Shown one piece after another: positions 1-8,010 of a stretch of 64,000 nt of DNA. Source of the DNA: ZC4RG30 sp035556135. Its GTDB lineage: Bacteria; Pseudomonadota; Gammaproteobacteria; Steroidobacterales; Steroidobacteraceae. Positions within the stretch are counted from its first letter, which is position 1; each line of letters starts with the position of its first letter. A model generated the notes under the pieces. That model saw only the letters and a list, made by a program, of their open reading frames with translations, made no database searches and was not told the DNA's origin. Made by a program: the position numbers and the translations under genes. The stretch spans positions 62,001 through 126,000 of the forward strand of contig DATMFO010000006.1 in assembly GCA_035556135.1 (NCBI GenBank), read 5' to 3'.

Positions 1-1323
1 AAGGTCGTGCCAGCCTGGCGTGAGCGCTCGTAGAAGGCCATCAGCGGCTTGATGTCTTCGTCGGTCACGGGCCGGCGGAAAGCCTTGCGCGCCAGGTTCT
101 GGACGATGGTGCGCGCGCAGGCCGGCTCCTCGGCCGCGCTGGCGGGCTTGCAGATGAAGATCTTCTTGCGGCTCTCCGAGTCGCTCATGCCGGTGATCTT
201 CGTCGGGCCCTTGATGTAGATGGCATGCACGGCCGGCACGCGCTGGTTGCCGCCTTCCAGCGGGTTGTAGCCGCGGCCGTCATCGGAATGCCCGGGCGAA
301 GCGGAGCGATCATCGTGCTCGGCATAGCTGCGGCGCAGGAAGGTCACCGCGACGGTGTGCTGCCCGGCGGTGGCGTAGAAGCGGATGTCCTTCAGGCGGC
401 CATTGATGCTGGCCACCGCGTCATCCAGCCGCTGGTCGATGCCCCGGTGGTCATCCTCGCCACCCACCACCGTGCGCCAGAACTCCTTGCCATCGAGCAG
501 GGCGATGACGGTGTTCTCGAATTCCATGTTGGGCACCGTGCGGGCCAGTGCCATGTCGCCGATGCTGAGGATGTATTCGCCATCGGCCGGGAAGATGTGC
601 TCCACCGACATGCCGCCGCGCGTGCCGAAGGGCATGCCGTCCTTGTACTTCTGCTGGTTGCCCGAGCCCTCCGCGGGGCGCGCGGCCAGCGAGAGGATCA
701 TGCTGGCCACCGGACCATAGGTGGTCTCCAGCGGCACCGACCTGGCATCACCCACGGCATACAGCGCGAGCGTGCGTGCGGCGGACACGGACTGGTCGAG
801 GAAGGCCGGCGTCACGCGCAGCGAAGCCGCGTCGGTGTCGAAGCCATCGACCACCTGGTCGGTGGGCAGGTAGGTGGCCGGATCGATCTTCAGCCCGATG
901 AGGTCGTAGATCGCGTTGGCGTATTCACGGCGATTGAGCCGGCGCAGCGGGATGTGGCCGGCATAGGGCGTGCTCTGCGCCTTGTCGAGGGTGCCTTCCA
1001 GGAAGTTGATCAGCTGGGCAGTGGCTTCCTTGCCGGGCTGCTTGTTGCCCGGCGGGGGCATCAGGCCGCCCTTGAGCTTCTTGATCGCGGTTTCCCAGAC
1101 CTTGCCTTCCTCGGGGATGGTGTCGGCCGACATGGTGTCGAAGGCGACGCCGCCGGCCCAGTCCTCGGTGTTGTGGCAATCCAGGCAGTAAGTCTCGATC
1201 GTTTTCCACTGGGAGTGGGCATCCGCGGGCGCAGCTGCCGCGGCAGCTACCGCGGAATAAAGGCCGGTGGCGCCGAGTCCCGCAACCCATGCCAGCACAT
1301 GCCCAGTACGATTCAGTCTCACG
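1..1323 (-). CDS. DUF1592/PSD1-type cytochrome c domain protein, C-terminus cut by window edge
   Basis: Translation from a GTG start gives an open frame of 441 codons to the left edge. A signal-like N-terminus (about residues 1-35) is followed by a c-type haem motif CLDCH at 46-50 and an MPPPG turn at 88-92 (a plausible axial-Met region). Next comes a DUF1587/PSD3-like LRRLNRREY segment near 126, and the visible end reaches the AFRRPV segment that opens DUF1595/DUF1592. Family members are large, secreted, planctomycete-type cytochrome proteins of poorly defined oxidative function, usually paired with a DUF1552 gene, which would lie outside the window. The start is chosen for a strong GGGGGAG ribosome site 8 bases upstream; no ATG start fits. 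Family confident, role unknown. Confidence 0.82.
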
Positions 1324-1494
1324 TCGCGATCTCCCCCGGGGATTGACGGCAAGCGCCCAAACGCGCTGCGTCGATAGCCAGTCAAGTATAAGATCAATGG
1401 CACGGGCAAAGGGTTCCCGGGAAAGGTGAGTCAACAGGGCCCACGGCCCCCTGCCTTCGATAAACGAATCCGCATCGCGGCGCCCATTCCCGAC

Positions 1495-1860
1495 ATGATT
1501 TCGAACCTCCCTCCGGCGCTGGTGGCCATCGTGCTGCTCACCGTGTCCAACGTGTTCATGACCTTCGCCTGGTATGCGCACCTGAAGGATCTGAGCGGCC
1601 GGCCCTGGTTCGTCGCCGCGCTCGCGAGCTGGGGAATCGCGCTGTTCGAATACCTGCTGCAAGTGCCGGCCAACCGCATCGGCCACACCACGCTCAGCCT
1701 GCCGCAGCTGAAGATCCTGCAGGAGATCATCACACTGTCAGTGTTCGTGCCCTTCGCGGTTTTCTACATGCGTACGCCCATCAAGCTGGATTTCCTGTGG
1801 GCGGGGCTGTGCATGGTCGCGGCAGCCTGGTTCATGTTCCGTGGGGCTTCCGCAGGCTAG
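1495..1860 (+). CDS. DMT family (DUF486) small membrane protein
   Basis: A 121-residue, almost entirely hydrophobic protein with four predicted membrane segments. The SNVFMTFAWYAHL stretch after the first segment and the final FMFRG are typical of the DUF486/DMT_6 family of small drug/metabolite-transporter-like proteins. The substrate is unknown. I chose the ATG at 1495 because family members begin just before the first membrane segment. A GTG at 1426 would add 23 polar residues (SQQGPRPPAF...) that look like a non-coding extension. It is divergent from the cytochrome c gene and is followed after 29 bases by cytochrome b561. Confidence 0.75.
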   Translation: MISNLPPALVAIVLLTVSNVFMTFAWYAHLKDLSGRPWFVAALASWGIALFEYLLQVPANRIGHTTLSLPQLKILQEIITLSVFVPFAVFYMRTPIKLDFLWAGLCMVAAAWFMFRGASAG

Positions 1861-1889
1861 ACTTGCCGTTTTAGCCTGCGAGGCCCTTT

Positions 1890-2429
1890 TTGACGGCATC
1901 CCATTACACCCGTACCGCGGTCGGCCTGCATTGGGCCATGGCGGGACTGATCCTGACCGCACTGTTCATGGGCTGGACGATGACCGAAATGGCGGTCAGC
2001 CCGCAGCGCCTGAAGGTGTACAACTGGCACAAATGGGTGGGCGTGACGGTACTGCTCCTGGCCGTCGTGCGCCTGCTGTGGCGCCTGACCCACCGGACGC
2101 CGCCACTCGCGGCTGCAATGCCGGCCTGGCAGCGCACGGGAGCCCGGCTGGGCCATGGGCTGCTGTACCTGCTGCTGTTCGTGATGCCAGTCACCGGCTG
2201 GGTGTACAGCAACTATTCCGGCTATCCGGTGGTCTACCTGGGCAAGGTGCCGCTGCCGGACCTGGTGGAGCGCAACCGCGAACTGGCCGCCGTCTGGCTC
2301 GACGTGCACGTGACCCTGTCGATCGTGCTGGTGGTGGTGGTGGGCCTGCATGTGCTGGCAGCGCTGCATCACCAGTTCATCGCGCGCGACGGCACGCTGC
2401 AACGCATGCTGGCGTGGCGGCGCAATTGA
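1890..2429 (+). CDS. cytochrome b561 family protein
   Basis: A 179-residue inner-membrane dihaem cytochrome b561. Four membrane segments carry the expected histidines: HWAMAG in the first, NWHKWVG before the second, GHGLLYLLLFVMPVTGW in the third, and a late GLHVLAALHH in the fourth. These proteins move electrons between quinol and periplasmic acceptors. The start is a TTG and gives the conserved short lead (ASHYTRTAVGLHW). It is 15 bases upstream of the first of two YceI genes, a partnership common in proteobacteria and usually taken to mean a periplasmic isoprenoid-binding/electron-transfer unit. Confidence 0.88.
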   Translation: MTASHYTRTAVGLHWAMAGLILTALFMGWTMTEMAVSPQRLKVYNWHKWVGVTVLLLAVVRLLWRLTHRTPPLAAAMPAWQRTGARLGHGLLYLLLFVMPVTGWVYSNYSGYPVVYLGKVPLPDLVERNRELAAVWLDVHVTLSIVLVVVVGLHVLAALHHQFIARDGTLQRMLAWRRN

Positions 2430-2444
2430 GTTGAGGAGGACCAG

Positions 2445-2984
2445 ATGAAGAGACGGCATCGATTTCTCGCCCCGGCGCTGCTGGCAGTATCCGGCCTGCT
2501 GATGGCCGCGCCCCTGGCCGTGGGGCCGGCCACGAAGAGCACCCTGACCGCCACGTTCAAGCAGGAAGGCGTGTCGGTGGAAAACCCCTTCCTCAAGTGG
2601 TCGGGACAGGTGGACTACGACCCGGCGAACGTGGCCGCGTCCACCGCACAGGTCGAAGTGGACATGGGCAGCTACGACATCGGCGATCCGCTGTACAGCG
2701 CGGAGTTGGCGAAGAAGTCCTGGTTCGACACGGCCACGCATCCGAAGGGCACATTCAGGTCCACATCGATCAAGCCGGTGTCGGCGACCCGCTTCGATGC
2801 CACGGGCACGCTCACGCTGAAGGGCAGGTCGCAGACGATCACCGTGCCGGTGACCGTGAACGGCAACACCTTCGATGGCACCTTCACCATCTCGCGCAAG
2901 GCGTTCGGCATCGGCGATCCCGTCTGGGATGGCACCGTCGATGACAAGATCACCATCAAGTTCCACCTCGTCGGCGGCCGATAG
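2445..2984 (+). CDS. YceI family protein (first of tandem pair)
   Basis: A 179-residue periplasmic lipocalin-like protein. A basic N-terminus and hydrophobic core (to about residue 25, ending near APLAVG) make a Sec signal. The mature part starts with the KSTLTATFKQEG variant typical of YceI proteins that sit beside cytochrome b561 genes, and ends with the paired beta strands FTISRKAFGIGDPVWDGTVDDK. YceI folds bind polyprenyl/isoprenoid chains. The ribosome site GAGGAGG precedes the ATG. The 33-base gap to the next YceI gene suggests co-transcription. Confidence 0.87.
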   Translation: MKRRHRFLAPALLAVSGLLMAAPLAVGPATKSTLTATFKQEGVSVENPFLKWSGQVDYDPANVAASTAQVEVDMGSYDIGDPLYSAELAKKSWFDTATHPKGTFRSTSIKPVSATRFDATGTLTLKGRSQTITVPVTVNGNTFDGTFTISRKAFGIGDPVWDGTVDDKITIKFHLVGGR

Positions 2985-3017
2985 CCCCGCGACAACATTC
3001 TGGCAAGAGGAAAAGTA

Positions 3018-3590
3018 ATGATCCGCAGACTCACGACGCTTGCATTGCTGGCCGTCGCCGGCACGGCCACCGCCGCCCCGGCGACCTACAACATCGATCC
3101 GGCCCACACCTATCCGGCCTTCGAGGCCGACCACATGGGCGGGCTGTCGCTGTGGCGCGGCAAGTTCAACAAGACCAGCGGCAAGGTCGTGCTCGACGTC
3201 GCGGCGAAGACCGGCGAGGTGGACGTGACCATCGATACCGCGTCGATCGACTTCGGCCATGACGGCATGAACAACCATGCGAAGAACGCCGACATGTTTG
3301 ACGTGGCGAAATTCCCCACTGCCACCTACAAGGGCAGGATCAGCAAGTGGAATGGCGACTCGCCGGCAGAAATCGATGGCCAGTTGACGATCAAGGGCAT
3401 TACCAGGCCGGTCAAGCTCACCATCAACAGCTTCCTGTGCAAGCCGCATCCCATGCAGCGGCGGGAAGTCTGCGGTGCCGATGCCACCGGCAAGTTCATG
3501 CGCGATGAGTTCGGCCTGGAGTACGGCAAGCCGACCTTCAGGATGGACACGAAGATCCTGATTTCCATCGAGGCCCTCAAGGCCGACTGA
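3018..3590 (+). CDS. YceI family protein (second of tandem pair)
   Basis: A 190-residue paralogue-type YceI protein with a short signal peptide (cleavage about residue 19-20, after TATA). It has the classical opening TYNIDPAHTYPAFEADH and central HAKNADMFDVAKFPTATYKG motif of canonical YceI. It differs from the preceding YceI in keeping this canonical start, so the two are divergent members rather than a recent duplication. One disulfide-capable pair is seen in CKPHPMQRREVCGAD. It is exported and probably binds a polyisoprenoid such as a quinone. Six bases separate its stop from the next gene. Confidence 0.88.
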   Translation: MIRRLTTLALLAVAGTATAAPATYNIDPAHTYPAFEADHMGGLSLWRGKFNKTSGKVVLDVAAKTGEVDVTIDTASIDFGHDGMNNHAKNADMFDVAKFPTATYKGRISKWNGDSPAEIDGQLTIKGITRPVKLTINSFLCKPHPMQRREVCGADATGKFMRDEFGLEYGKPTFRMDTKILISIEALKAD

Positions 3591-3595
3591 TTCCC

Positions 3596-4777
3596 GTGAC
3601 CGACCTGATACTGCGCCGCCACGAAGACCGCCGTCTTCGTGGCGGTCACGCCTGGGTATTCGCCAACGAGGTGGATACCGCTGCCACGCCGCTGGCCGGC
3701 ATCGAGCCGGGAGCGGCAGTGCGCCTGCTGGATCACCACCGCCGGTTCATTGGCCACGCGCTGGCCAATCCGCGCGCGCTGATCTGCGCGCGCCTCTACA
3801 GCCGGGAGGAAGGGGAGAGCATCGGGCCGGCACTGTTCGCGAAGCGCCTGCGACAGGCACTGCGGCTGCGCGAGCGGTTCATCGGCGGTGCGCACTATCG
3901 CCTGGTGTATGGCGAGTCCGACGGACTGCCGGGCCTGGTCGTGGACCGTTTCGGCGACGTGCTGGTGGGACAGATTGCCACCCTGGCAATGGAATTGCGG
4001 CGCGGGGAAATCGAGGCGGCGCTGCGTGACCTGCTGCAGCCGAAGACGCTGGTCTGGAAGCACGAGGGCGGGGCGCGCGACCTGGAGTCCCTGCCGCAGG
4101 AGATCCAGTGCAGTGATGGGGAGCCGCCGGCGGCGGTCGAGGTGCACGAAGGCACGCTGCGTTTCCGGGCGCCGCTGGCAGGCGGGCAGAAGACAGGCTG
4201 GTTCTACGACCAGACGGCCAATCGTGCGGTGCTGCGCGGCTTCCTGCCGCAAGGTGCGCGTGTGCTCGACGTGTGCAGCTATGTGGGCGGATGGGCCGTC
4301 TCCGCCCTGGCGGCAGGCGCCGCGGAAGCGATATGCGTGGACTCATCTGCGACTGCCCTGGAAGCCGCCGCCGCAAATGCCGCCCTCAACGGACTCACCC
4401 TGCAGACCCGCCGTGGTGATGCCTTCGACGAACTGGCCGCGCTGCATGCCGAGGGGCGCCGCTTCGAGGTGCTGGTGGTCGATCCGCCCGCGTTCGTGAA
4501 GCGTCGCAAGGACCTGCCGAAAGGAGAGGCGGCCTACCGCAAGCTCAACCAGCTGGCCCTGAAGCTGGCCACCGACGATGCCCTGCTGGTGAGCTGCTCC
4601 TGTTCCTGGCATCTGCCGGCCGAGGATTTCCCGCTGATACTGCAGTCGGCGGCGCAGAGTGCCGGCGTGCAGCTGGCCATCATTGCTGCCGGCGGACAGT
4701 CGCCGGATCATCCTGTCCATCCGGCCATGCCCGAGACACGCTATCTGAAAGCCTTGTTCGCACGCGTTTGCCGGTAG
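3596..4777 (+). CDS. rlmI: class I SAM-dependent rRNA (cytosine) methyltransferase, RlmI-like
   Basis: 393 residues, matching the ~396 of the RlmI family that methylates a 23S rRNA cytosine. An N-terminal PUA-like domain (LRRHEDRRLRGGHAWVFANE, residues 5-24) is followed by the central linker (YRLVYGESDGLPGLVVDRFG) and a Rossmann methyltransferase core. The core has a SAM-binding VCSYVGGWAVSALAAGA stretch near residue 225 and the catalytic DPPAFVK motif near 300. The CSCSWHL segment near the end carries the conserved Cys region. It uses a GTG start 5 bases after the yceI stop. RlmI versus a close relative cannot be separated by eye. Confidence 0.85.
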   Translation: MTDLILRRHEDRRLRGGHAWVFANEVDTAATPLAGIEPGAAVRLLDHHRRFIGHALANPRALICARLYSREEGESIGPALFAKRLRQALRLRERFIGGAHYRLVYGESDGLPGLVVDRFGDVLVGQIATLAMELRRGEIEAALRDLLQPKTLVWKHEGGARDLESLPQEIQCSDGEPPAAVEVHEGTLRFRAPLAGGQKTGWFYDQTANRAVLRGFLPQGARVLDVCSYVGGWAVSALAAGAAEAICVDSSATALEAAAANAALNGLTLQTRRGDAFDELAALHAEGRRFEVLVVDPPAFVKRRKDLPKGEAAYRKLNQLALKLATDDALLVSCSCSWHLPAEDFPLILQSAAQSAGVQLAIIAAGGQSPDHPVHPAMPETRYLKALFARVCR

Positions 4778-4786
4778 AATCCGGCG

Positions 4787-5614
4787 ATGCTCCAATATCC
4801 CCAGATAGATCCGGTGGCGCTGGCGCTCGGGCCAGTGAAGATCCACTGGTATGGAATCATGTACGTCATCGGCTTCGCGGTGGCCTGGTGGCTGGCGCGA
4901 CGGCAGGCCAGGCGGCCCGGCAGCACCTGGACCGTCACGCAGGTCGACGACATGATCTTCTGGGCAATGGTGGGCGTGATCGTCGGCGGGCGCCTCGGCT
5001 ACGTGCTGATGTATGTGCTGCCCTATACGCCCGAGCTGCTCACCGAAGACTGGCTGTACCCGCTGAAGATCACCCAGGGCGGCATGTCGTTCCACGGCGC
5101 GCTGGTTGGCACGATCCTGGCCCTGGTGCTCTATGCGCGCAGCCAGCGCAGGCATGTGATCGACGTGCTCGATTTCTGTGCGCCGCTGCCGGGCTTCGGC
5201 ATCCTCGCCGGGCGCATCGGCAACTTCATCAACAACGAGCTGTGGGGTGCGCCCACGGATTTCCGCTGGGGATTCCTTGTGCCCGACCCCCGCACGGGTG
5301 AAGTGGTCGGGCGGCATGCCACGCAGCTTTACGAGGCTGCGCTGGAGGGCCTGGCCCTGGCGCTCATACTGCTCTGGTTCGCGCGCCGGCCGAGACCGGC
5401 GGGCGCAGTGATCGGGCTGGGCCTGCTCTGGTACGGAATGGTGCGCTTCTCGGTCGAGTTCGTGCGCCTGCCCGACATCCAGATCGGCTACCTGGCGGGT
5501 GACTGGTTCACCATGGGCCAGTTGCTGTCGCTGCCCATGTTGCTGGCTGGTGCCTGGCTGCTGCTGCGGGCCTCAACCCACCCGCGTCCCTCCGGCAATT
5601 ACACGGCGGCGTGA
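4787..5614 (+). CDS. lgt: prolipoprotein diacylglyceryl transferase
   Basis: A 275-residue polytopic inner-membrane enzyme that moves diacylglycerol from phosphatidylglycerol to the lipobox cysteine of prolipoproteins. It starts with the typical PQIDPVALALGPVKIHWYG, has the conserved GGMSFHGALVG loop near residue 105, and carries the Lgt signature GRIGNFINNELWG near 145. The later GLLWYGMVRFSVEFVR segment and length agree with the family. The start ATG lies 9 bases after the methyltransferase stop. Its end overlaps thyA by 4 bases (GTGA), the usual lgt-thyA order in gammaproteobacteria. Confidence 0.97.
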   Translation: MLQYPQIDPVALALGPVKIHWYGIMYVIGFAVAWWLARRQARRPGSTWTVTQVDDMIFWAMVGVIVGGRLGYVLMYVLPYTPELLTEDWLYPLKITQGGMSFHGALVGTILALVLYARSQRRHVIDVLDFCAPLPGFGILAGRIGNFINNELWGAPTDFRWGFLVPDPRTGEVVGRHATQLYEAALEGLALALILLWFARRPRPAGAVIGLGLLWYGMVRFSVEFVRLPDIQIGYLAGDWFTMGQLLSLPMLLAGAWLLLRASTHPRPSGNYTAA

Positions 5615-6405
5615 AGACCTACCTGGACCAGTTGCGCGCGGTGCGGGAGCGCGGAGCCCGCAAGAGCGATCGCACCGGCACCGGCACACTGGCCCTGTTC
5701 GGGCTGCAGATGCGTTTCGACCTCGCCGCCGGCTTCCCGCTGGTCACGACCAAGCGGGTGCATGTTCCTTCGGTGGTGCACGAGCTGCTGTGGTTCCTGC
5801 GCGGCGAGACCAACGTGGCCTACCTCAGGCAGCATGGTGTCACCATCTGGGATGAGTGGGCCGATGCGGACGGCGAACTGGGTCCGGTGTACGGCAGGCA
5901 ATGGCGCGCCTGGGGCGCGGCCGATGGCCGGCGCATCGACCAGCTGGCCGAAGTGGTGGCCACGCTGAAGCGCGATCCGGCCTCGCGGCGGCTGGTGGTG
6001 AGTGCGTGGAACGTGGGCGAGCTGCCGGAAATGGCATTGCTCCCCTGTCATGCGCTGTTCCAGTTCTTCGTCGCCGATGGCCGGTTGTCCTGCCAGCTCT
6101 ACCAGCGCAGCGCCGACATGTTCCTGGGCGTGCCCTTCAATATTGCCTCCTACGCGCTGCTCACGCACCTGGTCGCTGCGCAATGCGACCTGGAAGTGGG
6201 CGAGTTCGTGTGGACCGGTGGCGATTGCCACCTTTACCTCAATCACCTGGAGCAGGCCGACCTGCAACTCTCGCGCACGCCATTGCCGGCGCCGCGCCTG
6301 AAGCTGCATCGCCGGCCGGCCAGCCTTTTCGATTACCAAGCAGAGGACATCGAGTTCGTGAACTACCAGCATCTCGCGCCCATCAAGGCGCCCGTGGCGG
6401 TCTGA
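5611..6405 (+). CDS. thyA: thymidylate synthase
   Basis: 264 residues, the standard length of ThyA, which makes dTMP from dUMP and methylene-THF. Visible landmarks are the opening LRAVRERGARKSDRTGTGTL, the folate/dUMP region VYGRQWRAWG, and the active-site cysteine in ALLPCHALFQFFV near residue 146. Also seen are LYQRSADMFLGVPFNIASYA and the terminal IKAPVAV ending in Val. The GTG start overlaps the lgt stop. One base separates its stop from the SET gene, and folA lies downstream, so this is a nucleotide/folate operon with a SET-domain insert. Confidence 0.97.
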   Translation: MKTYLDQLRAVRERGARKSDRTGTGTLALFGLQMRFDLAAGFPLVTTKRVHVPSVVHELLWFLRGETNVAYLRQHGVTIWDEWADADGELGPVYGRQWRAWGAADGRRIDQLAEVVATLKRDPASRRLVVSAWNVGELPEMALLPCHALFQFFVADGRLSCQLYQRSADMFLGVPFNIASYALLTHLVAAQCDLEVGEFVWTGGDCHLYLNHLEQADLQLSRTPLPAPRLKLHRRPASLFDYQAEDIEFVNYQHLAPIKAPVAV

Positions 6406-6406
6406 C

Positions 6407-7084
6407 ATGGCACGCGTCAAGATCAATGATTCCGGCAAGCCGGACAACAAGTGGCTCATCGTGCGCAACTCACCAGTGCACGGTTACGGCTGTTTCGCCC
6501 GCCGCGACATCAAGAAGGGCACGCGCCTGATCGAGTACCTCGGCGAGCGCATGTCGCACAAGGATGCGGACAAGCGTTACGAGGATGCCGATCCGAACGA
6601 CAACCACACTTTCCTGTTCATTGCCGACCGCAAGACGGTGATCGACGCCACCCGCGGCGGCAACGAATCGCGCTTCATCAACCACAGCTGCGATGGCAAC
6701 TGCACCTCCGAGATCGAGAAGGGTCGGGTGTTCATCGACGCCACGAAGGACATCAAGAAGGGCGAGGAGCTGGGTTACGACTACCAGATCCCGCGCGACA
6801 GGAATGATCCGCCCAATGTGGACAAGATCTACGCCTGCCGCTGCGGTTCGCCGAAGTGCCGCGGCACCATGCTGTGGCCGGCCAAGCGGCCGAAGGCGAA
6901 GAAGAAGGTGAAGTCCGGGGCGAAGACCCGCGCCGCGAAGAAGACCACTGCGAAGAAGACCACTGCGAAGAAGACCACTGCGACGAAGACCACCGCAAGG
7001 AAGACCTCGCGCGGCAAGTCGGCGGCGAAGAAGACCACCGCGCGCAAGAGCAAGGCCAAGCGCGGCAAGGCCGCCAGGCGTTGA
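6407..7084 (+). CDS. SET-domain protein-lysine methyltransferase with histone-H1-like Lys/Thr/Ala tail
   Basis: 225 residues in two parts. Residues ~10-150 are a SET domain with FARRDIKKGTRLIEYLGE, the NHS pocket in RFINHSCDGNC, ELGYDY, and the post-SET zinc cysteines in CRCGSPKCRG. Residues ~160-225 are a very basic, low-complexity tail of repeated KKTTA units, like the C-terminal arm of histone H1 or bacterial H1-like proteins. The SET motifs needed for SAM use are intact, so a lysine methyltransferase is expected. The tail probably binds DNA or is itself the methylation target (inference). It sits between thyA and folA, 1 and 2 bases from each. Confidence 0.88.
   Translation: MARVKINDSGKPDNKWLIVRNSPVHGYGCFARRDIKKGTRLIEYLGERMSHKDADKRYEDADPNDNHTFLFIADRKTVIDATRGGNESRFINHSCDGNCTSEIEKGRVFIDATKDIKKGEELGYDYQIPRDRNDPPNVDKIYACRCGSPKCRGTMLWPAKRPKAKKKVKSGAKTRAAKKTTAKKTTAKKTTATKTTARKTSRGKSAAKKTTARKSKAKRGKAARR
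6935..6994 (+). repeat. 15-bp tandem repeat inside the SET gene tail
   Basis: Three exact copies of the 15-mer GCGAAGAAGACCACT, then a fourth with two changes and a looser fifth up to about 7009. Each unit encodes A-K-K-T-T. The exact DNA identity, not just amino-acid identity, suggests recent slippage expansion, so copy number may vary between strains. Confidence 0.9.
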
Positions 7085-7086
7085 CG

Positions 7087-7584
7087 ATGGGTACGCTGCT
7101 CACGGCGGTGTTTGCCGCGTCCGAGAACGACGTCATCGGACGCGACAACGCGCTGCCGTGGCACCTGCCCGCGGATCTCGCGCATTTCAAGCGCGTGACC
7201 ATGGGCAAGCCCATCCTGATGGGGCGGCGTACTTTCCAGTCCATCGGCCGGCCGCTGCCGGGCCGACGCAACCTGGTGCTGACGCGCGGGGATTTCTCCG
7301 CGCCCGGCGTCGAGACGGTGCGCACCATCGAGGAAGCGCTCCACCTGGTGGCGGGTGAGCCGGAGCTGGCGAACATCGGTGGCGCGGAGGCCTTCCGGCT
7401 CGCGCTGCCACGCACCGGCCGCATCTACCTCACCCGCGTACATGCGGTGGTGGAAGGCGACACCTTCCTGCCCCGGTTGCCCGCCACCGAGTGGCGCGAG
7501 GTGGCGCGCGAAGAGCGTGCGTCCGATGAGCGCAATGCCTATGCGATGAGCTTCATCACGCTGGAGCGGATCACGAGGCTGTAA
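7087..7584 (+). CDS. folA: dihydrofolate reductase
   Basis: 165 residues, typical of chromosomal DHFR, which regenerates THF after ThyA. It shows the N-terminal FAASENDVIGRDNALPWHLP (active-site Asn/Pro-Trp loop), the acidic substrate residue in PADLAHFK, the NADPH-binding MGKPILMGRRTFQSIGRPLP, and a NIGGAEAF segment. The ATG at 7087 is chosen because the alternative upstream frame is inside the SET gene. Its last 14 bases overlap the end of the convergent DUF1801 gene. Confidence 0.95.
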   Translation: MGTLLTAVFAASENDVIGRDNALPWHLPADLAHFKRVTMGKPILMGRRTFQSIGRPLPGRRNLVLTRGDFSAPGVETVRTIEEALHLVAGEPELANIGGAEAFRLALPRTGRIYLTRVHAVVEGDTFLPRLPATEWREVAREERASDERNAYAMSFITLERITRL

Positions 7585-7999
7585 CCGGCCATTCCCTGCG
7601 GATCTGGGCCAGGCCTCCTTCGAGGATCCTGCGCAGCACGTCCATATCCACGTCCGCCAGCTTGTTGATGTAGAGGCACTGCTTCAGGCCGCCCTTGTGC
7701 TTGCCAATGGACTTGAGCAACCCGGCCTTGCCAGGGAAGTCAGCCACGTAGATCACCAGGCTGGCCTTGCGCGGACTGAAGCCCAGCGCGCAGATCGATC
7801 CGGAATGACCACTTTCATAAGTGTAGTGGTAGGCGCCGAAGCCGATGATGGTGGGTCCCCAGAGCTTCGGCTTCCAGCCCGTGACGTCCCGCATCAGCCT
7901 GAGCAATGCCTTCGCATCGGCGCGACGCGTGTCGTTGTCCACGGCGGCAATGAATGCGCTGACACTGGCGCTGGTTGCCCGGGTCTTCGTCGCTGCCAT
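7571..7999 (-). CDS. DUF1801 domain protein
   Basis: 142 residues. The family features are the lead TSASVSAFIAAVDNDTRRADAKAL, the WGPTIIGFGAYHYTYESG loop, and a late QCLYINKLADVD with a C-terminal helix. DUF1801 (YdhG-like) proteins are small cytoplasmic proteins of unknown function. The gene lies 11 bases downstream of kmo on the same strand and is probably the last gene of the kynurenine operon, although no pathway role is known. It converges on folA. Confidence 0.88.
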   Translation of the reverse strand: MAATKTRATSASVSAFIAAVDNDTRRADAKALLRLMRDVTGWKPKLWGPTIIGFGAYHYTYESGHSGSICALGFSPRKASLVIYVADFPGKAGLLKSIGKHKGGLKQCLYINKLADVDMDVLRRILEGGLAQIRREWPVTAS

Positions 8000-8010
8000 G
8001 GGTTTGCTCC

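Noticed and set aside
225..1346. A 373-codon plus-strand open frame at the left edge
   Set aside because: It lies antisense to the cytochrome c gene, has Gly/His/Arg-rich composition typical of GC-driven shadows, and no recognisable domain.
1384..1395. TATAAG as a promoter for the DMT-family gene
   Set aside because: The hexamer is imperfect and no -35 is found at a suitable distance.
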